A DNA stretch of 64,000 bases from CAWGUU01 sp963825765 (GTDB lineage Bacteria; Actinomycetota; Acidimicrobiia; Acidimicrobiales; AC-14), in assembly GCA_963825765.1 (NCBI GenBank), contig CAWGUU010000009.1, positions 434,001 to 498,000 of the forward strand, in the 5' to 3' direction. The position numbers and the translations under genes are program-made. Shown piece by piece: positions 56,550 to 64,000 of the stretch; position 1 is the first letter of the stretch, and every line of letters starts with the position of its first letter. The notes under the pieces were generated by a model. That model saw only the letters and a program-made list of their open reading frames with translations, was not told where the DNA came from and did not search any database.

Positions 56550-56648
56550 CGTCCCTAGCCTCGCACCTGAAGCTGTTACCTGGGGCGACGCTCCGGGGTC
56601 CAATCCCCCAATGCGCACATGTCTGATCCGTTGGGCTAGAGAAGGGAC

Positions 56649-58973
56649 GTGATCAGCGAAGCCCTGGCCGGCCGGCGCATTGCCGTCACCGGTGCCACCG
56701 GATTCCTCGGCACCGCCCTCGTGGAGCGCCTGCTGCGGTCGGTACCCGATTGCGAGCTGGTGCTTCTCGTCCGTCCTGGGCGCCGCACGAGCCCCGCCCA
56801 GCGGGCCAAGCGGGAGCTGTTCGGCAACGACGCCTTCCGTCGCCTGCGCCAGGAGCTGGGTTCCGACTTCGACGCCGAGATCCAGCGACGGGTCCACGTG
56901 GTGGCGGGCGACGTCACCACCGACGGCCTCGGGCTCGACGACGAGGGCCGGGCGCTCTTCACCTCGTGCCCGACGGTCATCCACTCGGCGGCCAGGGTCA
57001 GCTTCGACTCGCCCCTCGACATCGCCGTCGAGGTCAACCTCCTCGGTCCGCTGCGGGTGCTGGCGGCGGTAGCCGGCGTCGACCCGCCGCCCCACGTCAT
57101 CACCGTCTCGACCGCCTATGTCGCCGGCAGCCGCCGGGGCCTGGCGCCCGAGGCGCCGCTCTCCGAGACCCCCTTCAGCCCCGAGCTCAACTGGCGGGCC
57201 GAGGTCGAGGCCGCCCGCCGGGCCCGCGCCGACACCGACGCCGAGAGCCGCCGCCCTGAGCTGCTGGCCCGGTTCGCCAAGGATGCCCGTGCCGAGCTGG
57301 GCGCGGCGGGGCCGCCACTGCTGGCGACGAAGGCCGAGAAGCTGCGCGAGGAGTGGATGGCCGACCGGCTGGTGGAGGCGGGCCGGTCGCGGGCCCAGTC
57401 ACTCGGTTGGCCCGACGCCTACGCCTACACCAAGGCCCTGGCCGAGCGGGCGGTGTCCCAGGAGAAGGGCGACGTTCCGGTCACCGTCGTGCGGCCGTCG
57501 GTCATCGAGTCGGCCCTCCTCGAGCCGTCGCCGGGCTGGATCCGGGGCTTCCGCATGGCCGAGCCGGTGATCATCTCCTACGGCCGTGGCCTGCTGAAGG
57601 AGTTCCCCGGGATCCCGGAAGGCGTCGTCGACGTCATCCCGGTCGACATGGTGGTGGCCACCATCCTGGCGGTGGCGGCCAAGGGCCCCGAGCTCGGCGA
57701 CAGCCCGGTGTACCACGTGGCCACCGGCAACCGGAACCCCCTGCACTACCGCCGGCTGGTCGACCTGGTGCGCGAGTACTTCGGGGAGCACCCCCTCTAC
57801 GACTCCAGCGGCCAGCCCATCATCGTGCCCCACTGGCAGTTCGCGGCCCGGGGCCGGGCTCTTCGCCAGCTGGAGCGGGGCGTGAAGGCCCTCGACGTGG
57901 CCGAGAAGGTGGTGGCGTCGCTCCCCATCCGCGGCAAGCGGGCCGAGGTCACCGCCCGCATGGAGGAGCGCCGCAGCGAAGGTGAGCGGGCGTTGGAGTA
58001 CGTCCGCCTGTACGGCGCCTACGCCGAGACCGAGGCCATCTTCGACGACAAGCGGCTGGTCGAGCTGTGGAACAGCCTCGACGCCGCCGACCAGGCCACC
58101 TTCGGCTTCGACACCACCGTCATCGACTGGCAGCGCTACGTGCAGGAGGTCCACCTGCCGTGCGTCGTGCGCCAGGCGCGGGTCCGCACCACCCCCGGCA
58201 CCAAGGAGGGGCCGTCGCGCTACGAGCGGGGCAAGCGGGCCATCCTTTCCCCCGACCGTCACATGGCGGCGTTCGACCTCGAGAACACCCTCATCGCCTC
58301 CAACGTGGTCGAGAGCTACTCGTGGCTGGCCACCCGCCGGCTGCCGGACGAGGACAGGGTCCGCTTCGTGCTCAGGATGCTGGGCCAGGGCCCGGGCCTG
58401 CTGGCCCTCGACAAGCGTGACAGGGGCGACTTCCTCCGCCACTTCTACCGCCGCTACGAGGACGCCAGCGCCGACCAGCTCCGCGACGACGCCAAGGAGC
58501 TGTTCAGCTACCTGTTGCTCAACAAGTCGTTCCCCGCCGGCTTCCGCCGGGTGCGGGAGCACCGCCGCCTCGGCCACCGCACGGTGCTGATCACCGGATC
58601 GCTCGACTTCATCGTCGAGCCCCTGCGGCCACTGTTCGACGACATCGTGTGTGCCCGCCTGGGTCAGCGGGACGGCAAGCTCACCGGCGAGCTGGTCGAC
58701 GTCCCCCCGACGGGTGAGGCCCGAGCCCTGGTGATGGCCGCCTACGCCGAGGGCGAGGACCTTTCGTTGGCGGAGTCCGTGGTCTACGCCGACTCGGCCA
58801 GCGACCTGCCGATGCTGGAGGCCGTCGGCCACCCGGTGGCGGTCAACGCCGAGCCCAAGCTGGCCGCCATCGCCCGCAAGCGGGGTTGGCACGTCGAGCA
58901 GTGGACCAGGTCGGCGGGCGGCGCCGCCGGGCTCCTTCCCCTGGCCCCGCGGATGGTGGGCCAATCTCAGTGA
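56649..58973 (+). CDS. Fatty acyl-CoA reductase-like domain fused to HAD-IB phosphatase-like domain
   Basis: 774 residues from a GTG. N-terminal extended SDR/acyl-CoA reductase: TGATGFLGTALVE, VIHSAARVSFD, YAYTKALAE (YxxxK), and SPVYHVATGNRNP followed by a C-terminal FAR helix bundle to about residue 500. From about residue 540 comes a HAD-IB domain: AAFDLENTLIASN, VLITGSLDF, YADSASDLPML. The second HAD aspartate (DxD) is Glu. First gene of a four-gene coupled set with a dehydrogenase, LarA-like protein and acyltransferase. It probably reduces a fatty acyl thioester and removes a phosphate in lipid synthesis. Confidence 0.85.
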   Translation: MISEALAGRRIAVTGATGFLGTALVERLLRSVPDCELVLLVRPGRRTSPAQRAKRELFGNDAFRRLRQELGSDFDAEIQRRVHVVAGDVTTDGLGLDDEGRALFTSCPTVIHSAARVSFDSPLDIAVEVNLLGPLRVLAAVAGVDPPPHVITVSTAYVAGSRRGLAPEAPLSETPFSPELNWRAEVEAARRARADTDAESRRPELLARFAKDARAELGAAGPPLLATKAEKLREEWMADRLVEAGRSRAQSLGWPDAYAYTKALAERAVSQEKGDVPVTVVRPSVIESALLEPSPGWIRGFRMAEPVIISYGRGLLKEFPGIPEGVVDVIPVDMVVATILAVAAKGPELGDSPVYHVATGNRNPLHYRRLVDLVREYFGEHPLYDSSGQPIIVPHWQFAARGRALRQLERGVKALDVAEKVVASLPIRGKRAEVTARMEERRSEGERALEYVRLYGAYAETEAIFDDKRLVELWNSLDAADQATFGFDTTVIDWQRYVQEVHLPCVVRQARVRTTPGTKEGPSRYERGKRAILSPDRHMAAFDLENTLIASNVVESYSWLATRRLPDEDRVRFVLRMLGQGPGLLALDKRDRGDFLRHFYRRYEDASADQLRDDAKELFSYLLLNKSFPAGFRRVREHRRLGHRTVLITGSLDFIVEPLRPLFDDIVCARLGQRDGKLTGELVDVPPTGEARALVMAAYAEGEDLSLAESVVYADSASDLPMLEAVGHPVAVNAEPKLAAIARKRGWHVEQWTRSAGGAAGLLPLAPRMVGQSQ

Positions 58974-60142
58974 AGGCGATCAGGTTCGAGCGGTCGATGG
59001 CGCGCTACGCGGCGGCCAAGGTGGCCGGCTCGCTCAACCCCGGCCTCGGTGCCCGGGTGGGGCCGCTGTCGCTGGTCGAGGACGACGATCCCGAGCTCCC
59101 GGCGGCGGGCTGGCGGCGGGTGCGGCCCCGGCTGGCCGGCATCTGCGGCTCCGACCTGGCCACGATCGACGGCAAGTCCACCCGCTACTTCGAGCCCCTC
59201 GTGTCGTTCCCGTTCGTGGCCGGCCACGAGATCGTCGGTGACCTCGACGGTGCCGATGGCGGCCGGGTGGTGATCGAGCCGCTCCTGGCCTGTGCCGTCC
59301 GGGGCGTCGACCCGCCGTGCCGGGCGTGCGCCGACGGAAACCGTCAGCGCTGCGAGCGGGTGGTGATGGGCGACCTCAGCGCCGGGTTGCAGACCGGCTA
59401 CTGCTCCGACACCGGTGGCGGCTGGTCGACGTCGATGGTCGCCCACGAGAGCCAGATCCACCCTGTGCCCGACGACTTCGACGACGACGCCGCGGTGATG
59501 GTCGAGCCCGCCGCGTGCGCGGTGCACGGCGTGGTGGGGGTCGAAGCCCGGACCGTGCTGGTCATGGGGGCGGGCACCCTCGGCCTGTGCTCCATCGCCG
59601 CCCTGCGGCGGTTCACCACGCCCGGCACGCTCATTGCCTCGGCCAAGCACCCCGAGCAGCGGACATGGGCCAAGGAGCTGGGCGCCGACGTGGTGATCAA
59701 CCCGTCGGAGACGAGGCGGATGGTGCGGCGGACGACGGGGTCGCTGCGGGTCGGCGCCGGTCTGTCCGGCGGCGTCGACGTGGTCGTCGACTGCGTGGGC
59801 AGCGGGGCGTCGCTCACCGAGGCCATGGCGGTCGTCCGTCCCGGCGGCACCGTGGTGCTGGTGGGCATGCCGTCGACCGTCACCGTCGACCTCACCCCGC
59901 TGTGGCACCGCGAGATCAACGTCAGGGGCTCGTACGCCTACGGCACCGAGCGCTACGAGGGTGCCCCGCGGCGCACGTTCGACCTCGCCTTCGAGCTCGT
60001 CGCCGACGCCCACCTGGGTCGGCTGGTGACCGCCAGGTATCCCCTCGACCGCTACCGTGAGGCCATCGACCACGCCGCCAACGCAGGATCCCGCGGCGCG
60101 GTGAAGATCGTCTTCGACATGCGAGGGGAGAAGCGCCGCTGA
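58970..60142 (+). CDS. Zinc-dependent alcohol dehydrogenase family protein
   Basis: 390 residues from a GTG overlapping the previous stop. Medium-chain dehydrogenase: catalytic zinc region GICGSDLATIDG and FVAGHEIVG, a structural-zinc cysteine set PPCRACADGNRQRC, and the NAD(P) site VLVMGAGTLGLCSIAAL. The end has VNVRGSYAYGTERYEG-like features of threonine/sorbitol dehydrogenase relatives. It probably oxidises or reduces an alcohol in the pathway of the neighbouring reductase and acyltransferase. Confidence 0.87.
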   Translation: MKAIRFERSMARYAAAKVAGSLNPGLGARVGPLSLVEDDDPELPAAGWRRVRPRLAGICGSDLATIDGKSTRYFEPLVSFPFVAGHEIVGDLDGADGGRVVIEPLLACAVRGVDPPCRACADGNRQRCERVVMGDLSAGLQTGYCSDTGGGWSTSMVAHESQIHPVPDDFDDDAAVMVEPAACAVHGVVGVEARTVLVMGAGTLGLCSIAALRRFTTPGTLIASAKHPEQRTWAKELGADVVINPSETRRMVRRTTGSLRVGAGLSGGVDVVVDCVGSGASLTEAMAVVRPGGTVVLVGMPSTVTVDLTPLWHREINVRGSYAYGTERYEGAPRRTFDLAFELVADAHLGRLVTARYPLDRYREAIDHAANAGSRGAVKIVFDMRGEKRR

Positions 60143-60173
60143 TGGACCGCGCCAGGAGGAGTCGAGCCAGCCG

Positions 60174-61763
60174 ATGAGCCGGCCCGGATTCGTCCTCGAC
60201 GTCGACCGCTCGACGCCGCCCATCCTCTTCCACCACGGCGAGGGGTTCCGCCTGGAGCGCCTGCCGGCGGGCCGCAGTCGGGTCGTCTACCCGGCCGAGC
60301 CGGTGGCTGGCCTGCGCGACCCCGACGCCGCCGTCCGCGACGCCCTTCTCAACCCCCTCGGCGACAGCCAGCCCCTGCCGTCGCTGCTCTTCCCGGGGAT
60401 GAAGCTCACGATCGCGTTCGACGACGTGTCGCTGCCGCTCCCCCCGATGAAGCGCCCCGACAACCGCCAGCGGGTCGTCGAGGCCGTCCTCGACCTTGCC
60501 GCCGCCGCCGGGGTGGACGACGTGGTGCTCATCGCCGCCCTCTCCCTGCACCGGCGTATGACCGAGTCCGAGCTGCGCCAGGCCCTGGGCGACAGGGTCT
60601 ACGACGCCTTCGCCCCGTCGGGCCGGCTCACCCAGCACGATGCCGAGGACCCCACCAAGATGCTCCACATCGGCCAGACGCCCGAGGGCGAGGACGTCGA
60701 GATCAACAAGCGGGCGGCCGAGAGCGACCTGCTGGTCTACGTGAACCTCAACCTGGTGGCCATGGACGGTGGCCACAAGAGCGTCGCCACCGGGTTGGCT
60801 TCGTACCGGAGCCTGCGCCACCACCACAACGTCTCCACGATGCAGCGCAGCACGTCGTTCATGGACCAGCACCGCTCCGAGTTGCACTCGTCGAACTGGC
60901 GGATGGGGAAGCTGCTGAAGGACTCGGGCGTCAAGATCTTCCAGATCGAGACCACGGTCAACAACGACACGTTCCCCTCGCCGTTCGACTTCCTGCAGAA
61001 GCGGGAGTGGGAGTGGAAGGCCCGTGACCGGGCGTCGTATCTGGCCGTCTCCAAGAGCCTCGACCGGTCGCCGTCGCGGCTGGCCCGTCCCATCTTCCAC
61101 TCGATCCGGGCTCCCTACGCCATGACCAGCGTGCAGGCGGGCGAGGTCGAGGCCGTGCACAAGCTGACCACCGCGAACGTCTACCGCCAGCACCTGGTGG
61201 CGGTCGAAGGCCAGACCGACATCCTCACCATGGGTCTGCCGTATCTCTGCCCCTACAACGTCAACTCGATCATGAACCCGATCCTGGTGATGTGCCTGGG
61301 CCTCGGTTACTTCTTCAACCTGTACCGGGGTCGTCCGCTGGTGCGCGAGGGCGGCGTGCTGATCATGAGCCACCCGACGCCGTGGGAGTTCCACCCGGTC
61401 CACCACCCCAGCTACATCGACTTCTTCGAGCAGGTGCTGAGCGAGACCACCGACCCGGTGGAGATCGAGAAGCGGTTCGAGGAGGACTTCGCCACCGACC
61501 CCTGGTACATCCACCTGTACCGGACGAGCTACGCCTACCACGGCGTCCACCCGTTCTACATGTGGTACTGGGGTGCCCACGCCCTCCAGCACCTGGGCGG
61601 CGTCATCATCGTCGGCGGCAATGCGCGGGCGGTGCGTCGGATGGGCTTCAAGCCGGCGTCGACCCTGCGCGACGCGTTGGAGATGGCCGAGGACGTGGTC
61701 GGCCGCGACCCGTCGATCACCCATTTCCACAACCCGCCGATGCTGATGGCGGATGTGACATGA
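60174..61763 (+). CDS. LarA/DUF2088-like protein
   Basis: 529 residues. The N-terminal third is like the nickel-pincer lactate racemase LarA: FPGMKLTIAFDDVSLPLPPM, VDDVVLIAALSLHRRMTE, and SDLLVYVNLNLVAMDGGHKSVATGL. The later HxxxH-type residues of LarA are not clearly placed, and the C-terminal half (HPTPWEFHPVHHPSYIDFFEQ, FYMWYWGAHAL) is particular to this subgroup. No larB/larC/larE genes are near, so the pincer cofactor may be absent. It is nested between the dehydrogenase and acyltransferase genes and overlaps the latter's ATG. Role in the set unknown. Confidence 0.75.
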   Translation: MSRPGFVLDVDRSTPPILFHHGEGFRLERLPAGRSRVVYPAEPVAGLRDPDAAVRDALLNPLGDSQPLPSLLFPGMKLTIAFDDVSLPLPPMKRPDNRQRVVEAVLDLAAAAGVDDVVLIAALSLHRRMTESELRQALGDRVYDAFAPSGRLTQHDAEDPTKMLHIGQTPEGEDVEINKRAAESDLLVYVNLNLVAMDGGHKSVATGLASYRSLRHHHNVSTMQRSTSFMDQHRSELHSSNWRMGKLLKDSGVKIFQIETTVNNDTFPSPFDFLQKREWEWKARDRASYLAVSKSLDRSPSRLARPIFHSIRAPYAMTSVQAGEVEAVHKLTTANVYRQHLVAVEGQTDILTMGLPYLCPYNVNSIMNPILVMCLGLGYFFNLYRGRPLVREGGVLIMSHPTPWEFHPVHHPSYIDFFEQVLSETTDPVEIEKRFEEDFATDPWYIHLYRTSYAYHGVHPFYMWYWGAHALQHLGGVIIVGGNARAVRRMGFKPASTLRDALEMAEDVVGRDPSITHFHNPPMLMADVT

Positions 61764-62657
61764 GGCTGCGGCCGGCCTTCCCCGCCGGCCCGCCGACGTG
61801 GCCCACGTCGGTACCCCGGCCAGCCGGTCGAGCCGGAGACGGGCGTCCACTACGACACCGCCTGGGCCCGCCGCTACCCGGCCCGGCTGGCCCGGGCCAT
61901 CATCGTCGACGACGTCCTGAAGCCGGCGGCCCACCTCGTCGCCCGGCCCGAGGTCAACGGGCTCGACCGGCTCGACGCCCTCGACGGCCCCGCCATCTTC
62001 GTGGCCAACCACAACAGCCACCTCGACACCACCCTGCTGCTGGCCACCATCCCCGAGAAGTGGCGGCACAAGACCGTCGTGGCCGCCGCCGCCGACTACT
62101 TCTTCACGACGAAGGCCAAGTCGGCGCTCTCCGCGCTGGCCATCGGTGCCATTCCGATGGACCGCACCAGGGTCGGGCGGCGGTCGGCCGACCTGGCCGC
62201 CGGGCTGCTCGACGACGGCTGGAGCCTGGTCATGTTCCCCGAGGGCGGCCGCAGCCCCGACGGGTGGGCCCAGGACTTCCGCGGTGGCGCCGCCTACCTG
62301 TCCCTGCGCTGCGGGCGCCCGGTCGTGCCGGTGCACATCGAGGGCACCCGCCGGGTGTGGGCGCCGGGCACCAACCTGCCCCTGCCGGTGAAGCGGTCGG
62401 AGCGGGTCCACGTCACCTTCGGGGCGCCGATGACGCCGCGGCCGGGCGAGGACTCGCGGAGGTTCGCCTCCCGCATCGAGGCGGCGGTGGCGGCACTGGC
62501 CGACGAGTGGCGCACCGATTGGTGGTCGGCCCGGCGCCGGGCCGCCAAGAAGGAGACGCCGTCGCTGGCCGGGCCTGCCGCGGCGTCGTGGCGGCGGGCC
62601 TGGGCCCTGGAGTCCGCCGGCCGGTCCAAGGCCGACCGGGAGTGGCCGCCGTACTGA
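61760..62657 (+). pseudogene. PlsC-like acyltransferase with a one-base frameshift near its start
   Basis: The N terminus from the overlapping ATG reads MRLRPAFPAGPPTWPTSVP and then loses sense. In the next frame GQPVEPETGVHYDTAWARRY leads into the acyltransferase core: FVANHNSHLDTTLLLA (HxxxxD), IPMDRTR, VMFPEGGRSPDG, VPVHIEGTRR. Dropping one C of CCCC at 61814-61817 joins them into about 298 residues. No start codon exists upstream in the core's frame except at the catalytic motif itself, which favours a lesion or error over a short gene. It would acylate a glycerol- or polyol-phosphate lipid. Confidence 0.82.
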
Positions 62658-62728
62658 GCCGGCGGCTCGTAGCGTTTGCGGCCTGGTTGGACCCGGAGGC
62701 CGGGTCGGAGGATGCTTCCGCCGGACTG

Positions 62729-63334
62729 CTACCCGCCGCCGGCGAGCGAGTACGCCAAAGAAGGGGGCAGCTGGGGGTTGGAAGACCCGCCGACGGCAGT
62801 GAACGCACGTTCGTAGCAGGTGGAGTCGAGGTACAGATCGAACAGGCTGTCGGAGTTGTTCACCACGCTGTAGGCCCCCGGACGGCCGTCCGTCTCGATG
62901 TGGATGGGGTAGCACTCGCGCCCCGCCAGGGCGTCGACATCCGACGGGCTCAGGATCAGGGCCGGCCCGCCAAAGTCCTGTTCGTTGTAGAGGCAGAGGC
63001 CTCCTTCGGGGCACGCCTTGACGCTCGCCTTTACCGCCACTGCGCCGGTCGCGGAGAGCTCGACATGGGTGTTGAGACCGGCGGGTCCGGTCGAGATCGA
63101 CCCGCCGCGAAGCGAGAGGGCGTTGAGGAAGGCGATGACGGCGTCGATGACCGCGCCCGGCTCGACGCTTACCTTGACGTCGGCACCGCTCCGGTCGACG
63201 GCGACCGCTGGGCGCGGCGGTGGGGCCTGAGGCGTCGAGAGCAGCTGCTTGGCCGACGCCGGCGCCAGCATGAATGTGGCGAACGCCACGCTGGCCGTGA
63301 CGACCACGGTGGCGACACGGGCAGGACGGGACAT
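62729..63334 (-). CDS. Secreted protein with a peptidase inhibitor I36-like domain
   Basis: 201 residues. Signal peptide (RVATVVVTASVAFATFMLAPASA). The C-terminal half has CPEGGLCLYNEQDFGGPALIL and AYSVVNNSDSLFDLYLDSTC with conserved cysteines, the pattern of the I36 (SMPI) inhibitor/crystallin-like fold. The first half (about 40-105) is a separate region without match. It probably inhibits metallo- or serine proteases outside the cell, or is a structural secreted protein. Confidence 0.72.
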   Translation of the reverse strand: MSRPARVATVVVTASVAFATFMLAPASAKQLLSTPQAPPPRPAVAVDRSGADVKVSVEPGAVIDAVIAFLNALSLRGGSISTGPAGLNTHVELSATGAVAVKASVKACPEGGLCLYNEQDFGGPALILSPSDVDALAGRECYPIHIETDGRPGAYSVVNNSDSLFDLYLDSTCYERAFTAVGGSSNPQLPPSLAYSLAGGG

Positions 63335-63877
63335 GGTGGGCCCCCCTCGACGATGCGGTCTGCCGGAAGCATCGAAGGATACTCAGACGCTCGCCCCGAA
63401 GAAAGGAGCGCGTCCGCGGTTGGGCGGCTACCAGCTCGCCATGGCGACGTTCGTGAACGCCGCGCGAACTCCGGTCGTGAAGGTCCCATCTCCGTCGATG
63501 ACGGCAGTGGTCCTCAGGTAAAGTGTCCGCCCGACCCAGGCAGTGGCAGAGGCGTCTCTGCGGGCTCCCTGTCTGACTTTCCCTGCACGCTGCACGGCGA
63601 GGTGGCCGGCGCCGCCGGCCCGTCGTCATCCCCATTCGTCCCGCCCCGCCTGCGATGAGCACTTGATCGGTTCCGAACGTGACGCCTGCGGTATCAGCTT
63701 CGTCGCCGACAGCTCCGGCCGTGCATCTTGCGGCCATCGTCGGACGGGGAGTGGCCGCCGTAACGGACCACCGCAGCTTCGATGTGACGGTAGCGCCGTG
63801 ATTTTCGTGATTTCGGCCGGCGGATCCACGACGCTACGGATGCATCGAAGTCGGCGGCGGGCGCGGCACGGGACCGA
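63335..63877. other. 543-bp region with a gene fragment only
   Basis: Apart from the minus-strand fragment near 63428-63540 no gene is supported. No hairpin, repeat or RNA family was recognised. Confidence 0.5.
63428..63540 (-). pseudogene. C-terminal fragment of an unidentified protein
   Basis: A minus-strand frame ends at a TAG with TAWVGRTLYLRTTAVIDG followed by DGTFTTGVRAAFTNVAMASW. Composition and periodicity look like a beta-rich coding end. The frame continues to about 63620 with poorer composition and only a GTG as possible start. Probably a remnant; the family is not recognised. Confidence 0.35.
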
Positions 63878-64000
63878 TTGAACGTCGAGCACCGGACTAT
63901 CGAGTCGCAGCTCGAGGACTCCGGCCACGACGCGAACTGGCGTACGCCCACCGTCCACGACCCCGTTGCGCTCCTGCGCCACTTCGAGGACAGCAACCGG
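63878..64000 (+). CDS. Start of a gene cut by the window end
   Basis: From a TTG the frame reads NVEHRTIESQLEDSGHDANW, then PTVHDPVALLRHFEDSNR to the window edge. G/C-ending codons and protein-like composition support coding. A weak ribosome site (GGGA) lies 4 bp before. The family is not recognisable from 41 residues. Confidence 0.4.
   Translation, partial: MNVEHRTIESQLEDSGHDANWRTPTVHDPVALLRHFEDSNR

Noticed and set aside
56590..56640. Segment resembling a tRNA T arm (GGGGTCCAATCCCCC)
   Set aside because: No acceptor, D or anticodon arms can be folded around it; it is a chance GC-rich hairpin in the mscS/reductase promoter gap.
63626..63996. Minus-strand reading frames at the window end
   Set aside because: Composition is poor and they oppose the better plus-strand partial frame.

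Overview
The window is a very G+C-rich, gene-dense stretch of chromosome with GTG/TTG starts and many 1-4 bp stop/start overlaps. It most likely comes from an actinobacterium, plausibly class Acidimicrobiia (inference). Supporting signs are an F420-type luciferase-like oxidoreductase, a DUF4193 acidic zinc-ribbon protein, a TIGR03252-like HhH-GPD protein, DUF1990, DUF6458 and CsbD proteins, a two-domain ThyX-like protein, a probable leaderless mRNA and an LPXTG-like C terminus. No phage, IS or CRISPR is visible.

Layout. 0-6.6 kb: a P-loop/LLM fusion, a coupled omega-amidase and aminotransferase pair (glutamine transaminase/omega-amidase route), a tandem DUF1990 protein and small membrane proteins. 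6.7-14.7 kb: ilvA, then a same-strand block of four ATP-grasp paralogues that resemble inositol phosphate kinases, a mannitol-1-phosphate dehydrogenase-like enzyme and an MFS transporter. An RNA leader able to fold two ways precedes the fourth ATP-grasp gene. This is the best candidate for an undescribed system. 14.7-22 kb: a short adaptor-like lipoprotein and two adjacent RND permeases. 22-27 kb: DUF985 cupin, two MacB-type ATPases and a permease carrying a DUF11-like insertion. 27-43.5 kb: mostly housekeeping and conserved genes (HhH-GPD protein, membrane glycosyltransferase, EcsC, PPK2, Nudix/GNAT, ThyX-like, M20 hydrolase, CsbD, GlgX).

43.6-54.4 kb is a worn accessory region: a frameshifted delta-60 repeat gene, an Asp/Glu racemase pseudogene holding an inverted duplicated segment, a TPR remnant and a C-terminal fragment of a serine hydrolase. 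Between them lie intact cell-envelope genes (surface protein, PBP4-like DacB, an active-site-less beta-lactamase-fold lipoprotein, PG-binding protein, M23 lipoprotein, S12 serine hydrolase). It ends at a tRNA-Val whose 3' end faces it, as in genomic islands, but no integrase or att duplication was found.

54.6-62.7 kb: glycosyltransferase, MscS channel, then a four-gene set (acyl reductase-HAD, zinc dehydrogenase, LarA-like protein, PlsC acyltransferase) that probably makes an unusual, perhaps ether-linked, lipid. 62.7-64 kb: a secreted I36-like inhibitor, a gene fragment and the start of a gene cut by the window edge.

Three genes (fourth ATP-grasp, delta-60, PlsC) need a one-base correction at short C runs, so consensus errors must be considered alongside real decay. 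All functions come from motif recognition by eye; no search was run.
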